Made by a program: the position numbers and the translations under genes
The notes under the pieces: model-generated
Database searches by the model: none
The model's input: only the letters and a program-made list of their open reading frames with translations
What the model was told of the DNA's origin: nothing
Shown: piece by piece, positions 1 to 10,820 of the stretch
How the letters are laid out: each line of letters begins with the position of its first letter
Position numbering within the stretch: the first letter of the stretch is position 1
Assembly (NCBI GenBank): GCA_029204225.1
Contig: MU833211.1
Location: forward strand, 1 to 59,601
Direction of reading: 5' to 3'
From: Diphasiastrum complanatum
Taxonomy: Eukaryota; Streptophyta; Lycopodiopsida; Lycopodiales; Lycopodiaceae
DNA: 59,601 nt

Positions 1-1320
1 TATTGGGACAAGTATGAGAGGGTGCACCCCCTAGGCTACAATGCATCGCTTTGAGAGCCCTCTCATAGGATTTCACCGCAATAGCTTGTGAGAGGAACTG
101 GAGCATGTACTCTTCCATACACACCAAGAAGAAAAGCAGGGTCTCCTTAGAGCAATTAGAACGACTAGTGTTTGTGCATTCAAACCTATGCCTTATAGAT
201 AATATGAGGAGGCCAAAAGCCCCTACAGGTAATTGTTTAAACTTTGTGGGGGTTTGTATTTAGGTTGGGGTTTGAGTTTAGGTCTTTGCTTAGGTTTGGC
301 TTAAACAAATTACTGTAGGAAAAAATATTCCTAGGATGACTCTTCAGTTAGAATTTCCATTTCACAATTCTAGAATTGACCCCACCAAGGGCAACATGGA
401 TCCACTTTTAAATTGGATATGCTTTCTAAATTGGATATGCTTTCTAAATCTGTAAGATCTATTGTTCCATCTAGATCATTTCATTCAAAAACCCCCATTG
501 AGTCTCAAACATGTGCCAAAATGCTTACTAAATAGACTAAAATATAAATTTTGATTAGTTAGGCCAACTTTGTTTAAATGAAGTCCGAATCCAAGGCCAT
601 TAATGGGTTGCATTTAAAGGACTAGTAAATGCATACAAGAAGCTCCATTGAGGTCAAAAAATGTTTGTACAACTCAATGCTTATATCCCAAAGTTAGCCC
701 TAAATTTTGTTTCAGAGACCATCTATCCAATCTAACACCTCAATCTAAACTCTTCTGTGAAGAGTGTAGCATTTTAGCTTGATGAATGTCACAATTTTCC
801 ATAGCCATTATGGACCCACAAGACAAAAATTAGTGTCATTTTTTAGTCCACTTTGATTATAAATGTCTAGTATGTTGGACAACCCCAACTTAGGATGACA
901 TGAAATAAGCATGGTTAATTTTTAACAAGCAAATGTCTAGTTTGAGTGTTTTAAAATTCGACTAGTAACGGACACCATATTTAGACAAGAGAACTTGACT
1001 CGAGCTAGAAAGGATAACAATGGCAAAGATATGGACCATCAAAGTTTCTAAATTGCTATTGTAATGCAAGCTAGTTTTGGGTTTACGTGTAGATCTACGC
1101 GTATAGGTCTATGCTTGGATTATGGTTTAGGTTATGTCCTTTTTTTCTAGAGGTTATGATGTTGAGAGTAAGTCCAAGTTACGAAAGAGACAAAATCATT
1201 CCAAGAAAACTTACAAGAATGCAATATCTTGTGAAGAAAATCAAATTACTAAGATCTAATTTTTTCCTTTGATCTTTGGTTACAAAAGATAGCACATCTA
1301 ACACCATTAACATTGTAGAT
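1..1320. other. No gene recognised
   Basis: AT-rich DNA with stops in all frames and no domain I recognise. The part below about 1430 would be internal sequence of the copia element whose PBS lies at 1435-1446, but no gag signature is readable in it. Confidence 0.5.
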
Positions 1321-1434
1321 ATCTAGCATCTACTAAACATAGAAGCTATAAACTCAATAAGAACTTGACAAAATAGCATAAGAATGGTAAGTTGTTGCTG
1401 CTGTCTATACAATGGCTCTTCGATTGCATGCAAG

Positions 1435-1480
1435 GCTCTGATACCACTGATGTGGATCGGATGTCGGAGCTTTGATACCA
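1435..1480 (-). promoter_or_regulatory. Doubled copia-type primer binding site
   Basis: On the minus strand 1446-1435 reads TGGTATCAGAGC, the standard plant copia PBS complementary to the 3' end of initiator tRNA-Met. A second copy with one mismatch (TGGTATCAAAGC) lies at 1480-1469. Each is preceded by one spacer base and a plausible LTR end (ACATCA and GCAACA). Two PBS-like sites 34 bp apart suggest a small duplication or slippage at the LTR edge. Confidence 0.7.
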
Positions 1481-2522
1481 TTGTTGCGACTCGCTTCGAC
1501 TTTGGATCTCCGAGCAGCTCTGATGTAGCTGCTGTGGGATTGGTGACTTGAAGCCGTGCAATCACGATTCACTTATATGAGCTCAGATGGAGCCGATCTG
1601 TCCGGGAAGCTACTGCTTCATTCCGTGATCAGACATCCTCCAATTTTATGAACAATAGATAATGTCTAATGACAGCGAAAGTATATCTACTTATGAATTA
1701 AGAAAGCATCACAACATTCAGAGATTGCATACATTGAGCAAAAGACTATTACTCGTCTATATTATCAAATCAAAATTACATTGGTAATCCTTTGAGCATT
1801 GTTTGTTTCCCAGATCAATGCGTTGGCGCAAGAGAGGTATTCTCTCTCATGAATAGAAACTAGCTACTGCTAGTTTTATGTAAGTGTGAGTGTGGCGATG
1901 TGTGTCTGCTACTGCATGACTAACACTTGTCCGTATGCATACTTACCATGTCGATATCCGATCTCCAGTATATATCCTACTGGGTCTGATTACAAGATCT
2001 GATTAGCTAAGCATTACAAAATAGTTTAAGCTAAAACATCAACTAACTACATGTGTTGGTACTTTACTCAGCTACATGGCTTAACGACTAAGTTGTGACA
2101 TTCAAACTGTCATGCTCGTCGAGCCTTGATCTCAAAGTTGACTCATTCGGAACTTCACCGGCTTCGGATATCCGTAGGTGCCTTGGCAATTCGTCGGCAT
2201 CGAGGACTTCGGCTGAGTCGATGACTTCGACTAAGTCTATGAATTGGGTTGAGTCGATGACTTTGGTTGAGTTGCAAAAAATGCGAAAAGTGCGAAGGTC
2301 TTCACAAACTGGTGCCAAGTTAAAATAAACTGAGTGTTGGCTTTTCGAGAATGTGCGAAAAGTGCGAAGGTGTCGGCTTTTTTCGGGAATGTGCGAAAAT
2401 GCAAACTATGCGACAAACAGTTCAAATATGAGACTATGTAGAAACTAGTTCAAATATGCAGCAATCTAAAAATGCAAGAAAATACTAAGGCTTTAAAGTA
2501 GAATACACTAAAGATTTCTTCA
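1448..2522 (-). mobile_element. Probable copia LTR between two internal regions
   Basis: On the minus strand this segment starts TGAAGAAATC immediately after a purine-rich tract (about 2523-2530) and ends CCACATCA one base before the PBS at 1446, so it has TG...CA ends and the expected neighbours on each side. A TATA-like sequence (GGATATATACTGG on the minus strand, about 1967-1979) would serve as the U3 promoter. It contains TCG-rich stretches (2140-2400) with repeated gcgaaggtgtcgg-like words. Length about 1.07 kb. The left end could instead be 1482 if the second PBS-like site is the true one. Confidence 0.5.
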
Positions 2523-2524
2523 GC

Positions 2525-2830
2525 TCCATCTTAAAGCGGGTATTTTTTCTTCTTAAAGCTCCCTCTTAAAGCGAGTATTTTCTTGATTCCCAAGCTCGTC
2601 CTTTTCCTTTCAAACATGGTCTTGTCCAATGGTTTTGTAAAAATGCCACCATGGTTGGAATGAAGATGGTCCTCAGCTCGTTTCTCTCCACTAGATCTCT
2701 GATCAAATGATACCTTATAGCAATGTGTTTCATTCTAGAGTAAAACACTGGATCCTTTGTCAAATGTATTGTCCGGCCTCACTGTTGCACACAAATAGTA
2801 ATTTCTCTCATCCTTACTTCGTAAAAAGAA
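2525..2830 (-). pseudogene. Copia RNase H C-terminal fragment
   Basis: Translation on the minus strand gives the end of a copia RNase H: TKDPVFYSRMKHIAIRYH, then LIRDLVERNEL. This is the usual NP.FH.R.KHI.I.YHF.RD..E block seen just before the polypurine tract. Upstream of this block the frame breaks, and a frameshift also falls within the expected KPLDK..FE stretch after it. Only the last 100 or so codons survive. A purine-rich tract and a candidate LTR follow at once, as expected for an element 3' end. Confidence 0.8.
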
Positions 2831-2935
2831 GTTTGATCTTAATTCTTCAATTTTTCTGATATTCAGCTTTTGCAAACAACAGGATGAGCAACAAATAATA
2901 TTCCCTACCTTTCGAATCTCAGATTTTGTAATCAA

Positions 2936-3610
2936 CTATTTTTGATGATTCGTTAAATCAGGTGAGGACCTCAAGTCTCTCTTGTATTTTTCTTTTTGTT
3001 TGGAGTTTGATCTATAAATTGAACTTGTGACACTAGTATGTGCTTGAACTGGTTGAGAAGGTGTTAAAATTTCATGACTGGAAATTCTGGCTCCAACCCC
3101 AGGATGTTCTAGACCCTCAGAAGGCTCAAAATTTTCAACGAATATAGCTCTTTTATATTTAACACGACGAACATCACTTTGAGAAGGTCTCCTACGAACA
3201 TGAGAAAAGCTTGAACGTCGCGGATCAACTGACTTATGTGGATCTGTTGATTTACTAGAATCAGTAACTGAGTGAATTGAAGCTTTTGACTCATCACTCA
3301 ATGATTCAACTTGTTCAAAAGAACAATGTTCTGGTTGTGTCGAGCCTATATCTGAAGAGGAGGACAAGGTCGAAAGATTTGATACAAGCTGAGTTACAAG
3401 CGTCATTTCTTGAAAAGTACTTGCTTGAGGAATTTTAGATGATGAACGAGTAAATGATGACGATGCCACATCGTTTACCAAAATATGTTCAGATTCAGGA
3501 GTGGCTTTATAAAGAAAGCTTTCATTGGGAATGTCAAATGAAGATGTTGCACTTGTTGCAACATATTGAGTTACAACTACTGGAATAGAAGAGGTAGAAC
3601 TACTTGACAT
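2936..3610 (-). CDS. Ser-rich hypothetical protein, 224 aa
   Basis: An uninterrupted reading frame from ATG at 3610 to a stop at 2936. The product begins MSSSSTSSIP, is very rich in Ser/Thr with several SSS runs, and has a basic stretch near residues 140-155 (HVRRRPSQSDVRRVKYKR) and a basic C-terminus (KQKEKYKRDLR). No catalytic motif, signal peptide or membrane segment is visible. It lies directly upstream of the copia fragment at 2525-2830 and diverges from the unknown spliced gene at 4199-5731. It could be an exon of a host gene, an accessory ORF of a transposon, or a chance low-complexity frame. I do not recognise it. Confidence 0.35.
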   Translation of the reverse strand: MSSSSTSSIPVVVTQYVATSATSSFDIPNESFLYKATPESEHILVNDVASSSFTRSSSKIPQASTFQEMTLVTQLVSNLSTLSSSSDIGSTQPEHCSFEQVESLSDESKASIHSVTDSSKSTDPHKSVDPRRSSFSHVRRRPSQSDVRRVKYKRAIFVENFEPSEGLEHPGVGARISSHEILTPSQPVQAHTSVTSSIYRSNSKQKEKYKRDLRSSPDLTNHQK

Positions 3611-3861
3611 CGTAACCTCATTTTTTTTTTAACTATGTACTTATGCTAAGCATAGAACCGTTCAAATACACCACACTAAATGTGTCCTCAAGCATAACTG
3701 CAACCTATGCTGGTCATAGAACAAATAAAAACCTATGTGAACCTCAATAGACGTACACAGAAAAACCAACTAAATAAATGCAAATGAGCAACAAGCCTAA
3801 AAAGTAACTGGTTAATAAAAATTTCCGGTGGCTACCATGCCTTAAATACTATTTGACAGCA

Positions 3862-3909
3862 TTTTTAGGGTTAGGTTAGGTTTAGAGTTAGGGTTAGGGT
3901 TAGGTTTGG
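3862..3909. repeat. Degenerate telomere-like repeat tract
   Basis: About 48 bp made of TTAGGG, TTAGG and TTTAG variants in tandem (tttttagggttaggttagg and so on). This resembles the plant telomere motif TTTAGGG but mixes 5-, 6- and 7-base units. It lies between the Ser-rich ORF and the unknown spliced gene. It is interstitial and too short and impure to be a chromosome end. Confidence 0.6.
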
Positions 3910-4198
3910 ACTGTCCGGGCTAATACTCGAGGTCGGCGTGGGGTGAGGTGAGTCACGACAACTTGGTCCTGAAGTAAGCTGGAGGACTGGCATGAGACGG
4001 GGGGTCTCAAAAAAAAATTTATTTAAGGACCATAGTCCAAGCATAACTCACCTCATTTGCGAATTCAGAAGCCCATTTTCTAGCTTTGCTCTATGCTTAG
4101 CATGGTTAATAAATTTGTGCATTAGAAATTGTTCATATTTTAATTTGTATTCAAAGGGGTCAACAACACAAAGCTTTCGGAGATTTTTATTCATTTAG

Positions 4199-5731
4199 CT
4201 GAGAAGCTTGGCAGAGGAGACTCGCAATTCAAAGTTCAAGGAAGATTGCTTGCTGATCAACCAGATGAGGATCAAGAAGAAGGTTTTGTGAATATACTTG
4301 TAAAGGAGACGGATAAGTCTCGTTCTATTTTCATTCTGAACGAGACTATGATAAAGATCCGACTTTGTCAAGACAAGGCCATCAAAGCCTATTTTGATAA
4401 AGCTCTAGTTACTTTGGTGAGTAATTATAAAATATATTTTTAATCATGTTTGTTTCATGCCTAGCATAGTTGTTATTAGATATAAAATTATTTAAACTTT
4501 TAGATTTAAGCTTTTAGTCATTATATTTTAAACTTGATTTTTGTTTCTGTCCAGAGCATGAAGCAATGCTTAAAAATGGTTTTAGCTGCTATTGCTGAGG
4601 AAAAAATTCTGGTCTATTCATTACGGAGTTCAAAAGGTGTATCTATTGGACCTCGCAAGCCTGCTTCTACCACTGCTCAGGTCACAAAGCCGGCCTCTAA
4701 AAATGTTGAGGATGAAACCGTAGTCGTCCCTCATCCCAAAAAAAAAAGATCTCATAATATTTTTGAGACTTCGCTCACTAGACCTAAGTCACGCCCAAAG
4801 ACCATGGCTACACATCGTCATAAGTCCATCCCTTCTGTTGAAATCAAAAAAACCACCACCGAACCATCTTTGTCGCTACCTGGTGCATCCATCCACCCAT
4901 TACAAGACAGCTCCGAACTTGCCAAATTAAGAGAGGATATCCATAAAAAAAAAACAACTTTAATTTTAGACGTAAATCAGTGTGATAGGCCACTTGTAGA
5001 CCCAATAACAGGAGACATGCCAATGGAAGTTAGAGAGCCTAATGAAACACATGTACATAATTTAAAAATAAAATTTAAAGATCATACACAGGCCATAGTT
5101 ACTCCCTTCGTTGTTTTGGTTGATCCCAACGAATGCAACGATGTTGCAAATTTTGATTTTTCTTTATTAGATTCATATCATTTTTTTGGTTCTTGGGGGG
5201 ATACACAGTTTACAAGTTTGAAAACAATTATCTCAAGAGTATTCCCATATCCCAAGCTTTTGAACTGTGAGTGCCATTACATTTGCTGGCCTGACAATGG
5301 AAGAAGCGAAATTATTGGCTTGGGACCACAATATTGATCAGGACTACCGAATGAAGATGATCGTGATACAAAGAATTCGTTTTTTTCACAAGGAATACAT
5401 GAGAGTCTCCAAAGCAGGAGATGTGAATCAACTTGAGCTGAAAGCACTATGTGCTCAAGAGACAGGCCTGCCTTTTGATTCGAAAAATCCTACGCGGAGC
5501 CTTACTAAATACGATAATTGTTTTTAGCTTGCTTTTCATAGTGGCCAGGTAATTTGTTTGACTATGCTCATCATGGAATGCTCTGGTCATAATATATGTT
5601 ATAATCTTTTTAATTTGTTTTTATCAGACTAAAATTTTGAACTCAATTTTAATATTGGTTAAATTCTTTATCAATTAGTTTTTTTTTTATTTCAGGTGTG
5701 GGCCCTTGTTGATGAAATTTTTGATAAGTGA
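4199..5731 (+). pseudogene. Unrecognised three-exon gene, apparently decayed
   Basis: Three exons can be joined in phase. Exon 4199-4416 follows tcatttag and ends at ttg|gtgagt, with frame ADQPDEDQEEGFVNILVKE. Exon 4555-5548 begins after the strong acceptor ttgtttctgtccag and codes for a Lys/Ser/Pro-rich stretch (about residues 85-180) and then a more globular part. Exon 5696-5731 follows tttatttcag, with frame VWALVDEIFDK and a stop. All junctions are phase 0. Within exon 2 a frameshift at about 5266 is needed to reach AITFAGLTMEEAKLLAWDHN, and an in-frame TAG stands at 5525-5527. Upstream exons are not found. I recognise no family. It could be a host gene remnant or the spliced gene of a DNA transposon. 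The copia fragment at 5745 cuts in 14 bp after its stop. Confidence 0.5.
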
Positions 5732-5744
5732 GAAACTTTATACT

Positions 5745-6777
5745 GAATTGCTTGTCATTCTGCATCATCTCTGGGACAGTCTTCATTTGTCAGTACTGTG
5801 CCATGAACCATAGGAGTATTTAGTCCCTTGCAATTTGTCATGTCGAAATCATCCATGATCTTCTGAATGTATCTTGACTGGCGTAGATATAATTTCCTAC
5901 CTTCAAGATCTCTGTCGATCTACAAACCCAGGTAGTACTTTGCTTCTGCTAGGTCCGATATAAAAAAGTCTCTTGAAATATCTGCCTTCACCTATGCAAT
6001 TAGGTTGTCATTCCTTGACAGGGTCAGTGTGTCGTCCACATAGAAATTGATGATGATGATTTCTCCATTTATGACCTTTACATAAACATTGTAGTCAGCC
6101 ATTAGGGGCTGGAAGCCCAAGGATCTGAGAGCATGATCCTTTTTCTTATACCACTACCTGGCAGACTATTTCAATCCGTAGATGCTTCTATGCATTTTGC
6201 AGGCATAGTCAGCAAATGACTTATAGGTGAAACTTGGTGGTTGGTCCATATAGACCTCTTCCTCCAGCTCTCCATGTAGGAATGATGTCTTCTCATCTAC
6301 AATATGGATCTTCAGATCATAGGCAGCTGCATATGCAAACAATATGCATATTGATGTATGCTTTACAACAGGAGAGAAGGTTTTAGTATAGTCAATGCCA
6401 TGCTTCTGTGAGAAACCTTTTGCAATTAGTCGGGCTTTGCATCTCGATACATTGTCATCTAGTCCATACTTATATTTGGAGACCCATTTGCATTTGACAG
6501 TCTTTCTATCAACTGGTACTGGTTCAAGAGTCTAGACCTTGTTGGCGAGCTCATTTCTTCCTCCATTGCCTTTATCCATTTGTCCTTGTCGGGACTGTCG
6601 ATAGCTTCTTCACAAGTTTGTGGTTCACCACCGAATCCACAAAACTCTTCTGTCGTAGAAGCTGAGCTGTCAGGCACAAATCTGAATGGTGCTCTTCTTT
6701 CTCTTGTGGATGTAGGGTCGAAGATCTTGCGTAGTATAGCCCTCCCGCCTGTCAACAAGGGTCAGATCACTGGATAG
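5745..6777 (-). pseudogene. Copia reverse transcriptase fragment
   Basis: Minus-strand translation follows copia pol from the connection domain into RT. 6758-6459 includes TCEEAIDSPDKDKWIKAMEEE. After a frameshift come VSKYKYGLDDNVSRCKARLI, KGFSQKHGIDYTKTFSPV, a YGLK block with a stop replacing the next Gln, the catalytic segment NFYVDDTL, and YYLGLQIDRDLEGRKLYLRQ. It ends near TVLTNEDCPRDDA. RNase H, integrase and LTRs are absent, and stops and frameshifts are frequent. It is an old truncated copy wedged between the unknown gene and the LTR of gypsy copy A. The plus-strand copia piece at 51489 belongs to a similar family. Confidence 0.88.
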
Positions 6778-7504
6778 GTACCTAACTATGCATAGATGCT
6801 AAATTTAGTTAGTTTCCTACTTCCTCCCTAACTCTATTCACCACTAACACTACTCTCACTTAACTCTACTCCTCTACATTAACATTCATCATGATTTGGG
6901 TGAAGGAAAGGGATAGAAAAGGAGAGGAAGAGAGAAGAGAAGAGAGAAAGAGAGAGAGATGAGATGGAGGTTAGCTCAAATGCTCAATGTCATTGCTTAT
7001 GGAAAAACCTTAGCTAGTATAACCAAAAAGCATGGGAAATGAAAATAACAAGCAATCACAACAATAGCATAAGCAAGATTGATTAGCAAATGAGGATGCT
7101 TGAGCTCTCAAAATTGTAGAGTCTCCTCCTCTCTATTAAGCATGAAAATAGTGTACAAATGGTGCCTTTTTATAAAATGGGGAAGGACCTTGTCCCTCAA
7201 TCCTATTGGCTAATATTCACATTGATCCTATCCATTCATCTTGGACCCAACTTGATCCAAAGGTCCACAAAAAGTACATTGGAAATCACAACATTCATGT
7301 GAGTCCAAAATTGGACCCAACTCTAAAAAGTAAACTTTAAGTTTAGAATTGACTTTGGGCCTCAAATTTTATTTTAATTACAAAGGGCCCAAGTCTATTA
7401 TTTTATTTACAACTTCACTTGCGTGCTCATTGGGCCATGAGCTTATACACGCAAGATGCCATGCCCTCGCAACACATTTTATTGGATGATTTTATTTATT
7501 TACA
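6778..7504 (-). mobile_element. 3' LTR of gypsy copy A
   Basis: This stretch matches the LTR at 54610-55341 in order and wording: a purine-rich block, then gagtctcctcctctctatta, then a G-rich tail with ctcattgggccatgagctta and aagatgccat. Its right end is TTTATTTACA, followed by a stretch whose complement is G-rich (polypurine-tract region, 7505-7527) and then the end of the post-pol gene. The left end is not fixed by a TSD and is placed where the copia fragment stops. Confidence 0.6.
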
Positions 7505-7573
7505 CTTTGTTGGGAATACCCCCAACAGGACCCACGACCTGAAGTAGTGTTGGTCCCTCGGCACTCTGCCGGT

Positions 7574-10500
7574 TTAGTATAGCGTTTTCTTCCCCCGCCT
7601 TTGCTGGATCAGATAGGTGGTGACGTCCTCCATAAAGTTGAGGCGGTCCAGTTTCTTCAAGTCCTTGGGCGTGTGAAGGGACTTGTGGACTCCTCGCAAC
7701 CAATCTTGGTCAACCCATGTTTGGAATCTACGTGTCCATGGATCACCCAGAAGCGCAGCTCGGTAATACACACGAGCGATTGGCAGCTGATTTTTGACTT
7801 TGTATGAAGGTAGCGCCTTATTAACGTCAAAAATTATGGGTGGGAGAAAATTGTCCCATTTAGTCTCAATCCCCATTAGATGTTCTAAGTCCCGGACGTA
7901 AGTGGCTGCCGCGCGGACTGTTGGATCAGGGCAATTGATATAATGGTTTGCGAATGCGGTGAGAGCCCTTCTGGCATCTACATCCGTAGTCCACCCATAT
8001 TCTAACTATATGATCGGCCAATTAAAATTCTGAAGTGTGATCTTGTCCAGAGGGGTGCCGCATTCTGCCCATTTGGATCTTTGTGTACATAGCAGAAAGT
8101 GCGCGTTCACCCGTAATTGTTGTGGACTCATCACGTAGGCCCTGATGGCCGCAAAGTCTCTTTTGAACAACTGCTGACGCCACTCTGGTTGTGGTTGGAG
8201 GGCGAGTAATGCTTACAGTTCTTTTTCCTTTATGGTCTGAGCTGAAAACGATATCTGCCAACTGCCTCTTGATGACTCGTGGGGATACTTTGGTAGGAAT
8301 TCGTTGATTTTCTCCTCCACAGACTTGGGTCTTCGAAAGGCCTGGTTGGTAGATATCATGCGCGAACCTCTGGATGATGGGGCTTGGCTTTGGCTGGTAT
8401 CTATACCTTGGCCCTGGTCTCGCATCTCATCAACCGTATCTGTTTGCCCTTGATCTTGGCCTTCAGACCTTTGATCTTGGTTAAATCCCCCTGTTGCTTG
8501 TTGGCTTTGGTCTTGGCTGGTACTGGCCTGTGCAGCGTCAAAAATCGGTGGTGGTGGAATTACCATGGGGGTTGGGCTGGGCCTTTGTGTCCATGAATTT
8601 TTGGCACGCCTTGCGGGCTTGCTTGGCCTGGGCGAGCTCATGAGCTACGCTTGTCCGATATTTGTTGAACTCTGTCTAGTAGTTGTTTAAGGTTTGGCTA
8701 TAAACCTGCACTTGATGCCGAAGAAGATTCATTTCTGATTGAGAAAGCGGCCTTGAGTCTGGTACAGGTTGAGCTAACTAGGCGAGCTTTTCATCTTGTA
8801 GGGCTTTGACCTCCGTCCCCAGGCGCGTATTCTCTGCTTCCAAAAGATTTAGTTGCGCCTGGATGGGAGCAAGCCGTTGGGACGCTTTAGATTGAAGCTC
8901 CCACACTTTTGTGGAGGCCTCTTTTAGCGCTTTGGAGAGGCTTTGGATATATTTGTTGAGGCCCTCATCCTTCTGTTGCAGCTTGGCAATCTCCTCGTGG
9001 CCTTCTTGTTCATGTTGGTGCGTTAAAATCAGTTCGTGCTGAAGCTTGGTGAGGTCTGCTCGCAGCTGTGTGTTATTCGTCGCCAGGTGTAGTACCCTAC
9101 TTTTCAGAATGGCTTTGGCCACTACCGCATCTAGGATGTATTTTCCTAGAGTCTGGTACGTCGGCGTTAGGTCTGTGGGAGCAGCCGGTATACTGGCACT
9201 GATAGGGGCTTGTGTTGTATCAGCCCCGACGACTTATGGAATACCGTCGTCATTATCTTCTATTAGGTTCTCATTGGACCTGATGCCATTTGGGGCGGTA
9301 GGATCAGTCCGATCTGGCGATGGTACGAAAATTATTTGAATAAATGCATCATCAAACAAGGTTGGTTGCCCTCGGCAACCTTTGGTGGCAAAGCAGGTGG
9401 GGTTTAAGAAGCAATTGTGGAAACATGGGTGAGGACGGTTTGTCCGAAAGAGAGGATGGGAGGAACCGAGGGCAATTGAAGGGTGGTGTGGAATATGGAA
9501 GAAGGCGAAGATGGAGCAGAAAGGGTCTGATGTGGGGGTGAGAAATTGATGACTTGCATCTATGCCAGAGTGTCTAGAGACAATTGAGAATCAGAAGGAT
9601 TGAACGGAATGGAAGCAACGGTGGCGGCAGGAGTGATGGAGGATGCGATGGTGATGGATGAAGTAGTGGCTAATGGAACATAGATAGGAATCGTATCAAC
9701 AGAGGAAACGAGGGTGGACACAGAAATAGATGTGAATGGAATAGGAAGAGAGGTAGCGACAATAGAGATCGGAGTGGGGGGTTGCACGAAAGAAGAAGTG
9801 GCGGTGGTTGATGGGGTGGTTAGTGTGGTAGTGGAGGCACGTCTTCGGGTAGCAGGTGGAGATGTGGATGTAGAGGCAGCGCCACGCATTCGTTTGCTAG
9901 CCGTTGTGTTAATAACTGCAGGTTGGGAGTAGGTGGATGCTTGAGATGGTGGATAAAGGTTAGTGTGTGGCACGAGGGTAGACAAAAGGGAAGAGTGTTG
10001 AAAATCGCGCACTTTCGCCTCGAGAAGTGCGCAGGCAAAGTTACACAATAGAGGGCCTGCTACGATACGCTCACGGTTGTTGGGTTTGATGGAGTTGGTT
10101 AGTTCACGAATAAGGAAGCTATGCCAGTCGTATGGCACAACGGGCCAAGAAATTCCAAAAAGGATTCCACTATCTGACTCAACAGATAGACTCTTGCAGA
10201 ATGTTGAAATAACCAGAAAGTTATTCAACAGATGTGCAGCAGCCTAAATGACAGGTTCTGTGATAGCATCTATCAGGTAACCATTGTTAGTCTGAATTGG
10301 AATTTTTGGTGCAGTTTGGGTGACGAAAGGCTTGATCAGAGTTTTGGCGTGGCGATGGGAGATGGGCCGACGATCACCAGACATAATGCCAATGGTGACC
10401 ATCGACTCTGCGTTAATCCTGACCTTGTACGTGGTACCTTGGTACAGGAAGTGGAAACGAGTCTTTTCCTCATCCCAGGTGGCCTAAGCGTGAATGGCGA

Positions 10501-10687
10501 GGCCCATGTTAATCTCAGAATGGAAAAGCGCCGGGTAAAAACCCATTGCCTCTAGAAGTGGGCCGGCTGTCTGTAGCCATGGTTGGATCAAAGCGTTAGA
10601 GGGTAGAGGCCAGATCTGTGTGGCCTCGAGGATGTCACACTAGATCACCTGTTTGGTGCCAGAGTCTTCAGAGGATAAGGAGGCCAT
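7574..10687 (-). pseudogene. Post-pol gene of gypsy copy A
   Basis: A long, mostly open sense-strand region between pol and the 3' LTR. ATG at 10687 starts MASLSSEDSGTKQ; a stop follows soon after in the same frame. N-terminal region (10687-10230): PLLEAMGFYPALF and TTYKVRINAESMVTIGI. A second block at 10228-10000 contains PYDWHSFLIRELTN and RERIVAGPLLCNF. Next come a Ser/Thr/Pro linker (10000-9560), a coiled coil at 9122-8778 (AKLQQKDEGLNKYIQSL), a Gln-rich linker (8640-8400) and a C-terminal domain at 8230-7574: PQPEWRQQLF, AYVMSPQQLR, DKITLQNFNWPII, PDPTVRAAATYVRDL, NQLPIARVYYRAALLG, RLNFMEDV. It matches copies B and C. Function unknown; the position is that of env-like genes, but no membrane segment is visible. 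Stops and frameshifts mean it is not expressed as one protein from this copy. Confidence 0.7.
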
Positions 10688-10820
10688 GTTAGCAGTGATG
10701 ATTAGAGGTCAAAAAAGTAGAAAAAATGGTGGAAAATGAAAAAAGGTGTGGAAATAGTAAAAAACTGTGAATAACGAGTGTTGGATGACAAGAAGTGTAG
10801 TTCAGAGCGCATATCGGTAT

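Noticed and set aside
7601-10555. Plus-strand open frames within the post-pol gene of copy A
   Set aside because: They are antisense shadows of the conserved minus-strand protein; the motifs shared with copies B and C are only on the minus strand.
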